Below the pieces are notes generated by a model. It saw only the letters and a list, made by a program, of their open reading frames with translations. It was not told where the DNA came from and did no database searches. This document shows, piece after piece, positions 1 through 8,584 of a stretch of DNA of 64,000 bases. The DNA lies in the NCBI RefSeq assembly GCF_022884085.1, contig NZ_JAGGCS010000006.1, positions 267,893 through 331,892 on the forward strand, in the 5' to 3' direction. Every line of letters starts with the position of its first letter. The stretch's first letter is position 1. Position numbers and translations under genes: made by a program. The DNA is from Paenirhizobium cremeum. GTDB lineage: Bacteria; Pseudomonadota; Alphaproteobacteria; Rhizobiales; Rhizobiaceae.

Positions 1-1086
1 GGTGTCGCCGTGAATTCGCTGGGCCACGCCCACCCTCATCTCGTCGGCGCATTGCGTGAGCAGGCCGATAAGGTCTGGCATCTTTCGAACCTCTATGAGA
101 TCCCAGGCCAGGAAAAGCTCGGCAAGCGCCTGACCGAGGCGACCTTTGCCGACCGGGTGTTTTTCACGAATTCCGGTGCAGAGGCGCTTGAATGCGCCAT
201 CAAGACGGCCCGCCGCTATCAGTTCTCCAAGGGACATGGCGAGCGGTTCCACATCATCACTTTCGAAGGCGCCTTCCATGGCCGCACGCTGGCGACGATT
301 GCCGCTGGCGGCCAGGCGAAATATCTCGAAGGCTTCGGCCCCAAGGCGCCGGGTTTCGATCAGGTGCCTTTCGGCGATCTGGAAGCTGTGAAGGCGGCGA
401 TCACCGACGAGACGGCGGCGATCCTCATCGAGCCCGTTCAGGGCGAGGGAGGCATCCGCACCGCGCCTGCCGGTTTCCTGCGGGAACTGCGCAAGATCTG
501 CGATGACAACGGTCTTCTCCTGATCTTCGACGAGGTCCAGTGCGGGATCGGCCGTACAGGCAAGCTGTTCGCCTACGAATGGACGGGTATCACGCCTGAC
601 ATCATGGCCGTGGCAAAGGGCATTGGCGGCGGGTTTCCGCTCGGCGCCTGCCTTGCGACAGAAGACGCTGCCTCGGGCATGAAGGCCGGCACTCATGGCT
701 CCACTTATGGCGGCAATCCGCTTGCCATGGCAGTCGGCAATGCCGTTCTCGATGTCGTCCTCGCCGACGGTTTTCTCGAACATGTGCGCGACGTTGCGCT
801 CGTCTTCCGCCAGGGTCTTGCCGAGCTCAAGGACCGGTTCCCCGGTGTCATCGAGGAGATACGCGGCGAAGGCCTTATGCTTGGCATCAAGGCGAAGGTG
901 CCTTCCGCGGAACTGCTGCAGGCGATGCGCGACGAGCATATCCTCGGCGTACCGGCGGGCGATAACGTCATCCGCCTTCTGCCGCCGCTTGTCGTCACGA
1001 CCGAGGATGCCAGGGAGGGGCTGAACCGCATCGGCCTTGCGGCGGAAAAGGTTCAGACGACACTCGACACGACTGCCCGGATTTAA
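1..1086 (+). CDS. argD: Acetylornithine aminotransferase, 5' partial
   Basis: PLP-dependent class-III aminotransferase of arginine synthesis, interconverting N-acetylglutamate semialdehyde and N-acetylornithine in the cytoplasm. The reading frame is open to base 1 (it reads G-V-A before the first GTG), so the N-terminal ~40-45 residues lie outside the window; the GTG at 10 is internal, not a start. Visible family marks are [14 protein letters not shown] near the cofactor phosphate site, the [13 protein letters not shown] segment holding the PLP-binding Asp, and the Schiff-base lysine in [14 protein letters not shown]. It ends 12 bp before argF on the same strand, so the two form one arginine operon. 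A close paralogue (succinylornithine or other omega-aminotransferase) is the alternative, but the argF neighbour favours ArgD. Confidence 0.95.
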   Translation, partial: GVAVNSLGHAHPHLVGALREQADKVWHLSNLYEIPGQEKLGKRLTEATFADRVFFTNSGAEALECAIKTARRYQFSKGHGERFHIITFEGAFHGRTLATIAAGGQAKYLEGFGPKAPGFDQVPFGDLEAVKAAITDETAAILIEPVQGEGGIRTAPAGFLRELRKICDDNGLLLIFDEVQCGIGRTGKLFAYEWTGITPDIMAVAKGIGGGFPLGACLATEDAASGMKAGTHGSTYGGNPLAMAVGNAVLDVVLADGFLEHVRDVALVFRQGLAELKDRFPGVIEEIRGEGLMLGIKAKVPSAELLQAMRDEHILGVPAGDNVIRLLPPLVVTTEDAREGLNRIGLAAEKVQTTLDTTARI

Positions 1087-1098
1087 ACAGGTAACAGC

Positions 1099-2016
1099 AT
1101 GGCCGCTCCCAAGCATTTTCTCGATCTTTCGGCAGTCAATTCTTCCGACCTTCGGCAGATTCTCGAAGACGCCAAAACCCGCAAGCAGGCCACGAAGGCC
1201 GGCACGGCTGACAAGCCGCTGGCCGGCAAGATGCTGGCGATGATTTTCGAAAAGCCGTCCACCCGCACGCGCGTATCTTTCGATGTGGGCATGCGCCAAC
1301 TCGGCGGCGAAACGCTGTTCCTGTCCGGAACCGAGATGCAGCTTGGCCGTGCCGAAACCATCGGCGACACAGCCAAGGTTCTCTCGCGCTACGTCGATGC
1401 CATCATGATCCGCACGACCGATCATTCCCGGTTGCTGGAAATGGCGGAGCATGCAACCGTTCCCGTCATCAACGCGCTGACGGACAGCACGCATCCCTGC
1501 CAGATCATGGCGGATGTCATGACCTTCGAGGAGCATCGCGGCCCGATCAAGGGCAAGACCATTGCCTGGACGGGTGATGGCAACAACGTGCTTCATTCCC
1601 TGGTCGAAGGCGCCGCCCGCTTCGGTTACCGCATGAACATGGCGGTGCCGCTCGGTTCCGAGCCCGACGATAAGTTCCTGAACTGGGCCCGCAACAATGG
1701 CGGCGAGATCATGTTGTGCCATGAGGCCGAACGGGCCGTCGACGGAGCCGACGCGGTTATCACCGACACGTGGGTGTCGATGAACCAGGAGCATAAGGCG
1801 CGTGGGCACAATGTCTTCCAGCCCTTCCAGGTCAATTCGTCGCTGATGAAGCGCGCTTCGGCTGATGCGCTGTTCATGCATTGCCTGCCTGCCCATCGCG
1901 GCGAGGAGGTGACCGACGATGTGATCGACGGGCCGCAATCCGTAGTGTTCGATGAAGCGGAAAACCGTCTCCATGCCCAGAAGGCGATCCTTGCGTGGTG
2001 CCTCGGCGCCATCTGA
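1099..2016 (+). CDS. argF: Ornithine carbamoyltransferase
   Basis: Transfers the carbamoyl group of carbamoyl phosphate to ornithine to give citrulline in arginine synthesis. The 305-residue length is normal. Signature motifs are present: the carbamoyl-phosphate loop STRTR at residues 54-58, HPCQ at 132-135, and the ornithine-binding HCLP at 261-264. Its start lies 12 bp after the argD stop, giving one transcript. An anabolic enzyme is the natural reading because of the argD neighbour and the lack of arcA or arcC nearby. Confidence 0.96.
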   Translation: MAAPKHFLDLSAVNSSDLRQILEDAKTRKQATKAGTADKPLAGKMLAMIFEKPSTRTRVSFDVGMRQLGGETLFLSGTEMQLGRAETIGDTAKVLSRYVDAIMIRTTDHSRLLEMAEHATVPVINALTDSTHPCQIMADVMTFEEHRGPIKGKTIAWTGDGNNVLHSLVEGAARFGYRMNMAVPLGSEPDDKFLNWARNNGGEIMLCHEAERAVDGADAVITDTWVSMNQEHKARGHNVFQPFQVNSSLMKRASADALFMHCLPAHRGEEVTDDVIDGPQSVVFDEAENRLHAQKAILAWCLGAI

Positions 2017-2085
2017 GTACATGACGTGCCGGAGCGTTGTTTAACGGGATTGTGCCGGCCATTCGCTTGACCTTGTTGTGCAAGG

Positions 2086-2110
2086 ACCCCATTTGTGCCG
2101 AAAATGGGGT
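2086..2110 (+). terminator. Hairpin in the argF-hslO gap
   Basis: A perfect 9-bp inverted repeat (2086-2094 against 2102-2110, loop of 7) lies between the argF stop and the hslO ribosome site. No T-run follows, so it may be a weak or Rho-assisted terminator or a leader structure of hslO. Only the dyad itself is observed. Confidence 0.3.
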
Positions 2111-2155
2111 GTTCGCCCCGCATCTTTATGCGCCTCGGCGCCAGGAGTTCATGAC

Positions 2156-3145
2156 ATGCAAAGCAGGCCTGCCGAACTCGGCGAATTCGGTTTCGCCGGA
2201 GACGACCGCGTTGTCCCCTTCCAAGTGGAGGGGCTCGATGTGCGCGGCCGAGCCGTACAGCTCGGTCCCTTGCTCAACACAATTCTCGGACGGCACGACT
2301 ATCCGCAGCCCGTGGCGCAGTTGCTTGCGGAAGCGATCGTCCTGACGGTTCTGATTGGAACCTCTCTCAAGTTTGAGGGCAAGTTCATCGTCCAGACGAA
2401 GAGTGATGGCCCGGTCGATCTGCTCGTCGCCGATTTCTCGACGCCGGAGAACCTGCGTGCCTATGCGCGGTTCAATGAAGAAGCGCTGGCGGAAGCCATT
2501 GCCGCTGGCCGCACCTCGCCGCAGGAGCTTCTCGGGACGGGCGTTCTGGCCTTTACCATCGACCAGGGCAGTTTCATGCAGCCCTATCAGGGCATCGTGC
2601 CGCTGGACGGGGCCTCGCTTGAAGATATAGCCGGCGTTTATTTCCGCCAGTCGGAGCAGATCCCGACCCGCGTGCGTCTCGGCGTGGCCGAACTGTTCGA
2701 TCGCGATGGGGAAGGGCGTCCGCGCCGCGGCTGGCGGGCCGGCGGCCTGATTGCGCAATTCCTTCCCGAAGCGCCGGAGCGAATGCGTCAACCGGACCTG
2801 CACGGTGGCGACGGCGATAACGGCGAACGGGCATTCTCCGAAGACGATTCCTGGTCGGAAGCCCGCATGCTGGTCGAGACGATCGATGCGGACGAACTCA
2901 CCGATCCGCAGGTCGGGATCGAACGCCTGTTGTTCCGCCTGTTCCACGAGCGCGGCGTTCGGGTCTACGAGCCGCAGGCTGTCTATGATCGCTGCAGTTG
3001 TTCGCGTGAAAAGGTAAAAGGCGTGCTGAAGGGATTTTCCGAAGACGAGATCGCCTCCAGCTCTGAAGATGGCAAGATCACCGTCACCTGCGAGTTCTGC
3101 TCGACAGTGTATCACTATGAGGCGGAAGAGGTTCGCGACGCCTGA
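2156..3145 (+). CDS. hslO: Redox-regulated chaperone Hsp33
   Basis: Cytoplasmic holdase chaperone switched on by oxidation, protecting unfolding proteins during oxidative heat stress. The protein has 329 residues. The four zinc-binding redox cysteines are present at the C-terminus: C280 and C282 (CxC) and C312 and C315 (CxxC). The frame is open upstream to 2078, but I start at ATG 2156 because AGGAG at 2143-2147 is well spaced and MQSRPAELGEF resembles the family N-terminus. In many rhizobia hslO follows argF, as here. It converges on apaG across a short hairpin. Confidence 0.95.
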   Translation: MQSRPAELGEFGFAGDDRVVPFQVEGLDVRGRAVQLGPLLNTILGRHDYPQPVAQLLAEAIVLTVLIGTSLKFEGKFIVQTKSDGPVDLLVADFSTPENLRAYARFNEEALAEAIAAGRTSPQELLGTGVLAFTIDQGSFMQPYQGIVPLDGASLEDIAGVYFRQSEQIPTRVRLGVAELFDRDGEGRPRRGWRAGGLIAQFLPEAPERMRQPDLHGGDGDNGERAFSEDDSWSEARMLVETIDADELTDPQVGIERLLFRLFHERGVRVYEPQAVYDRCSCSREKVKGVLKGFSEDEIASSSEDGKITVTCEFCSTVYHYEAEEVRDA

Positions 3146-3147
3146 GG

Positions 3148-3164
3148 AGGCCGCTCTGCGGCCT
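3148..3164. terminator. Hairpin between convergent hslO and apaG
   Basis: A 7-bp GC-rich inverted repeat (3148-3154 / 3158-3164, loop TCT) sits in the 28-bp gap between two converging genes. The position suits a shared bidirectional terminator. A U-tract is lacking on both strands, so activity is uncertain. Confidence 0.4.
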
Positions 3165-3173
3165 GTTCAGAGG

Positions 3174-3566
3174 TTAGTTAAGGATGCGCTGCATGCCCGG
3201 TGCGTCGAGCGAGAAGGCGGGGATGGCGACGTCGAATTCGTCGCCGTCGTCCGTTTCCATCCGATAGTGGCCGAACATCATGCCGGATGGAGTGTCCAGC
3301 GGGCAGCCCGAGGAATACTCGTAGGTGTCGCCGGGCCGCAGACGCGGCTGTTCGCCGATCACGCCCGGTCCGCTGACCTCGTCGACCTGACCGTTCTGGT
3401 CGGTGATGTGCCAATAGCGATGGGTAAGCCGGACAGGCACCTTGGAATGATTGGCGATCACGATCCGGTAGCCCCAGACATAGCGACTGTCATCCGGATC
3501 GGATTGCTCCTCCAGATAGTATGGCTCGACGCAGACCTCTATATCTCGTGTCAGGGCGCGATACAT
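3174..3566 (-). CDS. apaG: ApaG domain protein
   Basis: Small cytoplasmic protein with the ApaG beta-sandwich fold, historically linked to cobalt/magnesium resistance; its biochemical role is still unclear. The 130-residue size is typical. Diagnostic segments are [10 protein letters not shown], the [13 protein letters not shown] strand, and the C-terminal GMMFGHYRM followed by an acidic stretch and [11 protein letters not shown]. It lies downstream of metZ on the same strand, but a 205-bp gap containing a GC hairpin suggests its own promoter. Confidence 0.93.
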   Translation of the reverse strand: MYRALTRDIEVCVEPYYLEEQSDPDDSRYVWGYRIVIANHSKVPVRLTHRYWHITDQNGQVDEVSGPGVIGEQPRLRPGDTYEYSSGCPLDTPSGMMFGHYRMETDDGDEFDVAIPAFSLDAPGMQRILN

Positions 3567-3740
3567 GCACCAGACCTTCTTAATGCCTCACTTACCATAG
3601 CTTACAGCAAGCGGCCCGGCTCTGGAATTCAATAATGCCGGAAAGGTTACCGGCTGCCTTGGGTAACGTCGTTAACGCTAATGGTTGCGCGGTGAAACCG
3701 TTCCGGGCGAATATGCTGGAACCGCCCGGAAGTGCCGCGT

Positions 3741-3760
3741 CGGCGGCCTTTTGGCCGCCG
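3741..3760 (-). terminator. GC hairpin downstream of metZ
   Basis: An 8-bp perfect GC inverted repeat (3741-3748 / 3753-3760, TTTT loop on the + strand) lies 11 bp past the metZ stop. It probably ends metZ transcripts or protects their 3' ends. No U-run follows on the minus strand. Confidence 0.4.
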
Positions 3761-3771
3761 GGCTTGATGCC

Positions 3772-4956
3772 TCAGGCGGGTACCGACTTCAGCGCGCGGG
3801 CGAAATCTTCGAGAAGGTCGTCCGTGTCCTCGATGCCGCAGGAAAGACGCAGGGTGCCGCCGGAAATCCCGAGTTCGGCACGAGCCTCCTCGGTCAGGTT
3901 CTTGTGGGTAGTGGTGGCCGGATGGGTAATCAGGCTCTTGGCGTCGCCCAGATTGTTGGAGATCTTCACGACCTCAAGGGCATTCTGGAGCGCGAACGCG
4001 GCAGCCTTGCCGCCCTTGAGTTCAAGTGCGACAAGCGTCGAGCCACCCTTCATCTGCTTGGCGACGATATCGGCCTGCGGGTGGTCGGCCCGACCCGGAT
4101 AGATGACCTTGGCGATCTGCTTCTGCTCGGCCAGGAAATCGGCTATGCGCGCAGCGTTGCGGGCCTGCTGGCCGATACGCAGCGGCAGCGTCTCGACGGC
4201 CTTCAGCAGCGTCCAGGCGTTGAACGGCGACATGGACGGGCCGGTGTGGCGGAAATAGTCCTGGAAGTTCTCCTCGATCCATTCCTTGCTCGAAAGCACA
4301 ACGCCGCCGAGGCAGCGCCCCTGTCCGTCGATATGCTTGGTCGCCGAATAGACGACGACATGAGCGCCGAGTTCGAGCGGCTTCTGGAACAGCGGCGTTG
4401 CAAAGACGTTGTCGACAACGACCTTCGCTCCGATCTGGTTGGCAAGCTTTGCCACCCCGGCAATGTCGACCACTTCGAGCGTCGGATTGGTCGGGCTTTC
4501 GAGGAACATGACCTTGGTATTGGGACGGATCGCCTTTTCCCAGTTTTCCAGGAAGCGTCCGTCGACGAGCGTGCATTCGATGCCGTATTTGGGGGCGAGC
4601 GTTTCGACCACCCAGCGGCAGGACCCGAACAGGGCGCGTGCCGCAACGATATGGTCGCCCGCCTTCAACTGGCAGAGGATGGCGCCGGCGACGGCGGCCA
4701 TACCGGAAGCGGTGGCGCGGGCTTCCTCGGCGCCTTCGAGCAGGCACATGCGCTTTTCGAACATGTCGTTGGTCGGGCTGCCGTAGCGGGCATAGATGAA
4801 GCCGTCATCCTCGCCCTTGAAGCGGGCTTCCGCCGCCTCCGCCGTTTCGTAGACGAAGCCCTGGGTGAGATAGATCGCCTCTGAGGTTTCGCCGAACTGT
4901 GAACGGAGGGTTCCGCCATGCACCAGCTGCGTTGCCGGACGCCAGTTCTTGCTCAT
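3772..4956 (-). CDS. metZ: O-succinylhomoserine sulfhydrylase
   Basis: PLP enzyme of the Cys/Met-metabolism gamma family that makes homocysteine directly from O-succinylhomoserine and sulfide for methionine synthesis. The 394-residue protein carries YARYGSPTNDMFE, the ESPTNPTLEVVDI segment, the cofactor aspartate in VVVDNVFATP, and the Schiff-base lysine K207 in YSATKHIDGQGR. The first residues (MSKNWRPATQLVHGG) match the family N-terminus. A SAM-II riboswitch with terminator precedes it, so expression should fall when S-adenosylmethionine is plentiful; this supports a methionine-synthesis role over catabolic cystathionine or methionine lyases. Confidence 0.94.
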   Translation of the reverse strand: MSKNWRPATQLVHGGTLRSQFGETSEAIYLTQGFVYETAEAAEARFKGEDDGFIYARYGSPTNDMFEKRMCLLEGAEEARATASGMAAVAGAILCQLKAGDHIVAARALFGSCRWVVETLAPKYGIECTLVDGRFLENWEKAIRPNTKVMFLESPTNPTLEVVDIAGVAKLANQIGAKVVVDNVFATPLFQKPLELGAHVVVYSATKHIDGQGRCLGGVVLSSKEWIEENFQDYFRHTGPSMSPFNAWTLLKAVETLPLRIGQQARNAARIADFLAEQKQIAKVIYPGRADHPQADIVAKQMKGGSTLVALELKGGKAAAFALQNALEVVKISNNLGDAKSLITHPATTTHKNLTEEARAELGISGGTLRLSCGIEDTDDLLEDFARALKSVPA

Positions 4957-4970
4957 GCCATGCGCCTTTC

Positions 4971-5007
4971 AAAACAAAAAAACCGGTCGCAGGAAGCAGA
5001 CCGGTTT
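4971..5007 (-). terminator. Intrinsic terminator of the metZ leader
   Basis: On the minus strand an 8-9 bp stem (arms 5007-4999 and 4988-4980) is followed by an almost pure U-tract at 4980-4971, the textbook intrinsic terminator. It lies between the SAM-II aptamer and the metZ start codon. Its 5' arm overlaps a competing 7-bp hairpin (5018-5012 / 5004-4998), so two mutually exclusive folds are possible. Confidence 0.8.
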
Positions 5008-5019
5008 CACCCCGGTCTC

Positions 5020-5070
5020 TTTAGCCATTTGTTTAACGTGGCTGCAAGCCGACCGGCCAAATCACCACGG
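5020..5070 (-). promoter_or_regulatory. SAM-II riboswitch aptamer
   Basis: The minus-strand leader of metZ has the SAM-II core: GTGATTT, TTGCAGCC and GCTAAA in the right order. The H-type pseudoknot can be drawn: P1 pairs CGTGG (5069-5065) with CCACG (5041-5037), and P2 pairs ATTTG with CAAAT inside AAACAAATGG. SAM-II aptamers are known upstream of metA and metZ in alphaproteobacteria. Binding of S-adenosylmethionine is expected to switch off metZ. Confidence 0.9.
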
Positions 5071-5079
5071 GATAAGGCT

Positions 5080-5108
5080 GCATTACGCCTATCTCGGGCT
5101 TGCGTCAA
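5080..5108 (-). promoter_or_regulatory. Promoter of the SAM-II/metZ transcript
   Basis: TTGACG (5108-5103) and TAATGC (5085-5080) are separated by 17 bp on the minus strand. The implied start of transcription, about 5073, falls just before the aptamer begins at 5070, which supports the assignment. Confidence 0.6.
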
Positions 5109-5151
5109 TTCCTTGAGTTTGGTTTTGTCGGCTCCGAAAAGGATGGGCAGA

Positions 5152-6249
5152 ATGATGAGGAATTCGGGGATTTTGGCCGACCGTGCCATCGGCGCACTGT
5201 TCGGAGAAGGCCGGTTGAAGAGCGAGGTCATGCTCGACCACGACCAGATCCAGCCGGCGAGCCTCGATTTGCGTCTAGGCTCAAAGGCCATGCGTGTGCG
5301 TGCGAGCTTCATGCCGGGTCGCGCCCATACGGTTGCCGAAAAGCTCGAACGGTTGACGCTCCATGAGATCGACCTGAGTGAGGGAGCCGTTCTCGAGACT
5401 GGGTGCGTCTATATCGTACCCCTGATGGAAAGCCTCGACCTGCCGGAAGAAATCTCGGCGTCGGCGAACCCGAAAAGCTCGACCGGCCGGCTCGATATCT
5501 TTACCCGCGTGATGGTCGATCATGCCCAGGAGTTCGACAAGGTGCCTGCGGGTTACCGGGGACAGCTTTATCTGGAAATCAGCCCGCGGACGTTCCCGAT
5601 CATTGTCCGGCGCGGCTCTCGCCTCTCTCAGATCCGCTTCCGCGTCGGGCATGCCCTGCTCAACGAGAAGGATTTGCTGGACCTGCACGCAGCCGAGACC
5701 CTTGTGGCGAGCGATGCTCCCAACGTTTCCGGCGGTGGCATCGCGCTCTCCATCGACCTCAGGGGTTCGGGCAGCGACGGATTGATCGGCTATCGCGGCA
5801 AGCATCATACCGCCGTCATCGATGTCGACCGCAAGGACGCACACGATATTCTGGATTTCTGGGAACCGCTCTACAGTCGTGGCGGCAACGAGTTGATCCT
5901 CGACCCGGACGAATTCTACATCCTCGTTTCGAACGAGGCGGTTCATGTCCCGCCGCTCTATGCGGCCGAGATGACACCCTATGATCCGCTGGTGGGAGAA
6001 TTCCGCGTGCATTATGCCGGCTTCTTCGATCCCGGCTTCGGTCATGCGGCGGCCGGCGGTTCGGGCAGCCGGGCGGTGCTCGAGGTGCGCAGCCATGAAG
6101 TGCCCTTCATCCTCGAACATGGCCAGGTGATCGGCCGATTGGTCTATGAGCACATGCAGGAACACCCGCAGGGCCTTTATGGCGCCGGCGTCGGTTCGAA
6201 CTATCAGGCCCAGGGCCTCAAGCTATCCAAGCACTTCCGCCGGGGTTGA
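5152..6249 (+). CDS. dcd: 2'-deoxycytidine 5'-triphosphate deaminase family protein
   Basis: A long alphaproteobacterial member of the dCTP deaminase/dUTPase superfamily, expected to deaminate dCTP to dUTP for thymidylate synthesis. About 365 residues is twice the usual Dcd length and suggests two dUTPase-like halves. The N-terminal half has QPASLDLRLG and the AGYRGQLYLEISPRTFPI block; the C-terminal half has the similar HYAGFFDPGFGHAAAGG followed by AVLEVRSHEVPFILEHGQ. The open frame reaches 4918 across the metZ leader, but the start is placed at ATG 5152 (ATG 5155 also possible) after AAAGGA, just before MRNSGILADRAI. Its 3' end overlaps the opposing channel gene by 27 bp. Confidence 0.85.
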   Translation: MMRNSGILADRAIGALFGEGRLKSEVMLDHDQIQPASLDLRLGSKAMRVRASFMPGRAHTVAEKLERLTLHEIDLSEGAVLETGCVYIVPLMESLDLPEEISASANPKSSTGRLDIFTRVMVDHAQEFDKVPAGYRGQLYLEISPRTFPIIVRRGSRLSQIRFRVGHALLNEKDLLDLHAAETLVASDAPNVSGGGIALSIDLRGSGSDGLIGYRGKHHTAVIDVDRKDAHDILDFWEPLYSRGGNELILDPDEFYILVSNEAVHVPPLYAAEMTPYDPLVGEFRVHYAGFFDPGFGHAAAGGSGSRAVLEVRSHEVPFILEHGQVIGRLVYEHMQEHPQGLYGAGVGSNYQAQGLKLSKHFRRG

Positions 6250-7032
6250 CCGTCCCTCGGCGCGTATCATGGCCACCTCGCGGCGAAGCGCCCGCAACTC
6301 GTCGAGGATCTGCCTTTGCTCTTCAGCCATCTTGTCCTGCGCATGCTGTGTCGGGATCTCGTGTTCGGCCTGCATCGAGGACACGATAATGCCGATGAAC
6401 AGGTTGAGCACGGTAAATGATGTCGCGACGATGAACGGGATAAAGAACACCCAGGCAAGCGGGTGCAGCGCCATGACCGGCCGAACCACCTCGCTCGTCC
6501 ATCCCTCGAGTGTCATCACCTGAAACAGTGTGAAGGCGGAGGTGGCGATCGAGCCGAAGAGATTGGGAAAATCCGCAGCAAACAGCTTTGTGGCCGCGAC
6601 GGACGAGACATAGAAGACGAGGCCGAGCAGCAGGAAGATCGATCCCATGCCGGGAAGGGCGGAAAAAAGCCCGCCCACGACCCTGCGCATCGACGGAACC
6701 GCGGAGATCAACCGGAAGATCCGGATTACCCTCAGTGCGCGCAGGATGGAAATGCTCTCCGTCGCGGGGACGATCGAAATGGCGATGACGCCAAGATCGA
6801 AGATGCGCCACGGCTCGCGAAAGAAATCCCGGCGATAGACCAGAAGCTTTGCCACGAGTTCGAGCACGAAAAGGCCGAGCAGGAACTGATCCGCCCAATG
6901 CAGAAAATGACCGAAACGCGCCATCAGTTCGGGCGAGGTCTCAAGCCCGAGTGTCAGCGCATTGGCAAGGACCAGCGCGGTGATGGCGGATTCGAAGGCG
7001 TGGGACTCGATGAGCCGGCGCAAGGCATTCAT
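6223..7032 (-). CDS. Voltage-gated cation channel of the BacNav/CavMr type
   Basis: A 269-residue, six-helix ion channel subunit expected to form tetramers in the inner membrane. A voltage sensor S4 has arginines at every third position (R98, R101, R104, R107). The pore loop carries TLEGWTS at 174-180, the place of the TLESW filter of bacterial sodium channels. The C-terminal tail EEQRQILDELRALRREVAMI-like heptads (about 238-256) would form the tetrameric coiled coil. The frame extends to 7236, but the start is set at ATG 7032 because upstream residues are polar, unlike the family, and run into the tRNA. The glycine in the filter makes ion choice uncertain. Confidence 0.82.
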   Translation of the reverse strand: MNALRRLIESHAFESAITALVLANALTLGLETSPELMARFGHFLHWADQFLLGLFVLELVAKLLVYRRDFFREPWRIFDLGVIAISIVPATESISILRALRVIRIFRLISAVPSMRRVVGGLFSALPGMGSIFLLLGLVFYVSSVAATKLFAADFPNLFGSIATSAFTLFQVMTLEGWTSEVVRPVMALHPLAWVFFIPFIVATSFTVLNLFIGIIVSSMQAEHEIPTQHAQDKMAEEQRQILDELRALRREVAMIRAEGRSTPAEVLG

Positions 7033-7159
7033 GATGAAACCGTAGCAACAGAAAAGAGAGAATATCCGAAGCGCATCTTGGCGGCCCGAGGTTAATATCT
7101 TCCCTTGGAAATGATCTGTAGGGCACCCCGCGCGTTCGTCTCGTCCGCGGCTTTCACTC

Positions 7160-7188
7160 TTGACATGACGCTGCAACTGTTGGAACTG
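7160..7188 (+). promoter_or_regulatory. Putative promoter of tRNA-Gly
   Basis: A consensus TTGACA (7160-7165) stands 35 bp before the tRNA 5' end, with a poor -10 (GAACTG near 7183-7188). Position fits a stable-RNA promoter; the -10 match is weak. Confidence 0.4.
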
Positions 7189-7199
7189 TGCGGGCCGTT

Positions 7200-7273
7200 G
7201 CGGGTGTAGCTCAATGGTAGAGCAGCAGCTTCCCAAGCTGAATACGAGGGTTCGATTCCCTTCACCCGCTCCA
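7200..7273 (+). tRNA. tRNA-Gly (anticodon CCC)
   Basis: A complete 74-nt cloverleaf: acceptor GCGGGTG pairs with CACCCGC, D arm GCTC-AATGGTA-GAGC, anticodon loop TTCCCAA (CCC, reads GGG), T loop TTCGATT, and an encoded CCA end. It stands alone between the channel gene and the MFS gene. Confidence 0.97.
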
Positions 7274-7290
7274 GCTTTCCCGATTGTGCT

Positions 7291-8511
7291 TCATGTCTCG
7301 TTTTTGTGGCTCATGCCTATCCGCTCCCTGAGCGGCAACAGGCCGGCAAGCGTTAGAAGTGTGAAGATTGCCCCGCCGATGAAGGTGCCGGTTGGGCCCA
7401 TGCCGTCCCAGATCGCGCCGGCGATCACGCTTGCAAGAAGCAGCGCCAGACCCGTCACCAGGTTGAACATGCCAAAGGCAGTCCCCCGCAACGTCGGTGG
7501 CGCCGTATCTGCGACCAGCGTCGACAGCAGGCCCTGCGTGAAGCCCATGTGCAGACCCCAGAGTGTTGCCCCCAATGCAAGGCCGGCAACGCCCGGAGCG
7601 AAAGCAAGCACAAGATCGGCGGCAAGCAGCAGGAGAAGCCCGCTCGCAAGCAGCGACAGCCGGTTCATCCGGTCGGAGAGTGCACCGACAGGATAGGCCG
7701 ACAGGAAGTAGGCGACGTTCATGACCACCATGATTGACGGCACAAGGGCGATGGATACGCCGATATCCTGTGCCTTGAGCACGAGGAAGGCTTCGCTGAA
7801 GCGCGCCAGCGTGAAAGCCGAGCCGACGATCACCACCCACCAATAGGTCGCTCCGAGCTTGGCGAGTTCCTTGCGGCTGAGCGGTGCACGCACCTTGTGC
7901 TGGCCGTCACCGCGCTTCGGGTCCTCGACCGCAAAAACGGCCAATCCCGCGGAAAGAAAGGCCGGAACCACGGCGATCCAGAAAACGAGCGTGAAATTTT
8001 CGGAGAAGAGCGCCATGAAAAGGATAGCAAGCAGGGGGCCGAGCAGAGCGCCCGCGGTATCCAGCGATTGCCGGAGGCCGAAGGCTGCACCGCGCAGGTC
8101 GGGCGGCGTTATGTCGGTAATCAAAGCATCGCGCGGCGCCCCGCGAATACCCTTGCCGATGCGGTCGATGAAGCGGGCCGCTACGAGAAAGCCGATGTGA
8201 GGCGCGAGCGGAAAGATCGGCTTGGTCAGGGCCGCGACCCCGTAACCAAGCGCCACGAGCAGTTTTCTCTTGCCGAGCCAGTCGCTCAGGGCGCCGGAGA
8301 AGACCTTGGTGATCGCAGCGGTCGCTTCCGCGATGCCTTCGATGATACCGACCGCGAGTGTCGATGTGCCGAGAACGCCGACCATGTAAAGCGGCAGTAG
8401 CGCATGGATCATTTCCGAGGAGATGTCCATGAAGAAGGAGACGAAGCCGATGGTCCAGATGCTGCGCGGCACTCTGCGCCAGGCAGCGATTGCCGTCCTC
8501 TTGTGGCCCAT
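7291..8511 (-). CDS. MFS transporter
   Basis: Inner-membrane major facilitator of 406 residues with about 12 hydrophobic helices. The loop 2-3 signature is visible as GALSDWLGKRK and its C-terminal echo as GALSDRMNRL; ARFIDRIGKGIRGAPRDALI is a well conserved stretch in this subgroup of drug/metabolite exporters. The protein begins with a soluble MGHKRTAIAAWRRVPRSIW segment. It is preceded by the GT2 gene on the same strand with a 73-bp gap. Substrate cannot be told from sequence. Confidence 0.85.
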   Translation of the reverse strand: MGHKRTAIAAWRRVPRSIWTIGFVSFFMDISSEMIHALLPLYMVGVLGTSTLAVGIIEGIAEATAAITKVFSGALSDWLGKRKLLVALGYGVAALTKPIFPLAPHIGFLVAARFIDRIGKGIRGAPRDALITDITPPDLRGAAFGLRQSLDTAGALLGPLLAILFMALFSENFTLVFWIAVVPAFLSAGLAVFAVEDPKRGDGQHKVRAPLSRKELAKLGATYWWVVIVGSAFTLARFSEAFLVLKAQDIGVSIALVPSIMVVMNVAYFLSAYPVGALSDRMNRLSLLASGLLLLLAADLVLAFAPGVAGLALGATLWGLHMGFTQGLLSTLVADTAPPTLRGTAFGMFNLVTGLALLLASVIAGAIWDGMGPTGTFIGGAIFTLLTLAGLLPLRERIGMSHKNET

Positions 8512-8584
8512 CGTCCGAAGCTCCGGTTGGTCCGACGCATTGAGGGCGGCGGTGGTGAAGATGTTCGGGATTCGGCCGCTGCCG

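Noticed and set aside
2086..2110. Intrinsic terminator of argF
   Set aside because: Stem is good but no U-run follows, so it is kept only as a low-confidence hairpin.
3685..4884. Long plus-strand frame of 399 codons opposite metZ
   Set aside because: Antisense shadow; the minus-strand metZ has full PLP-enzyme motifs and a riboswitch.
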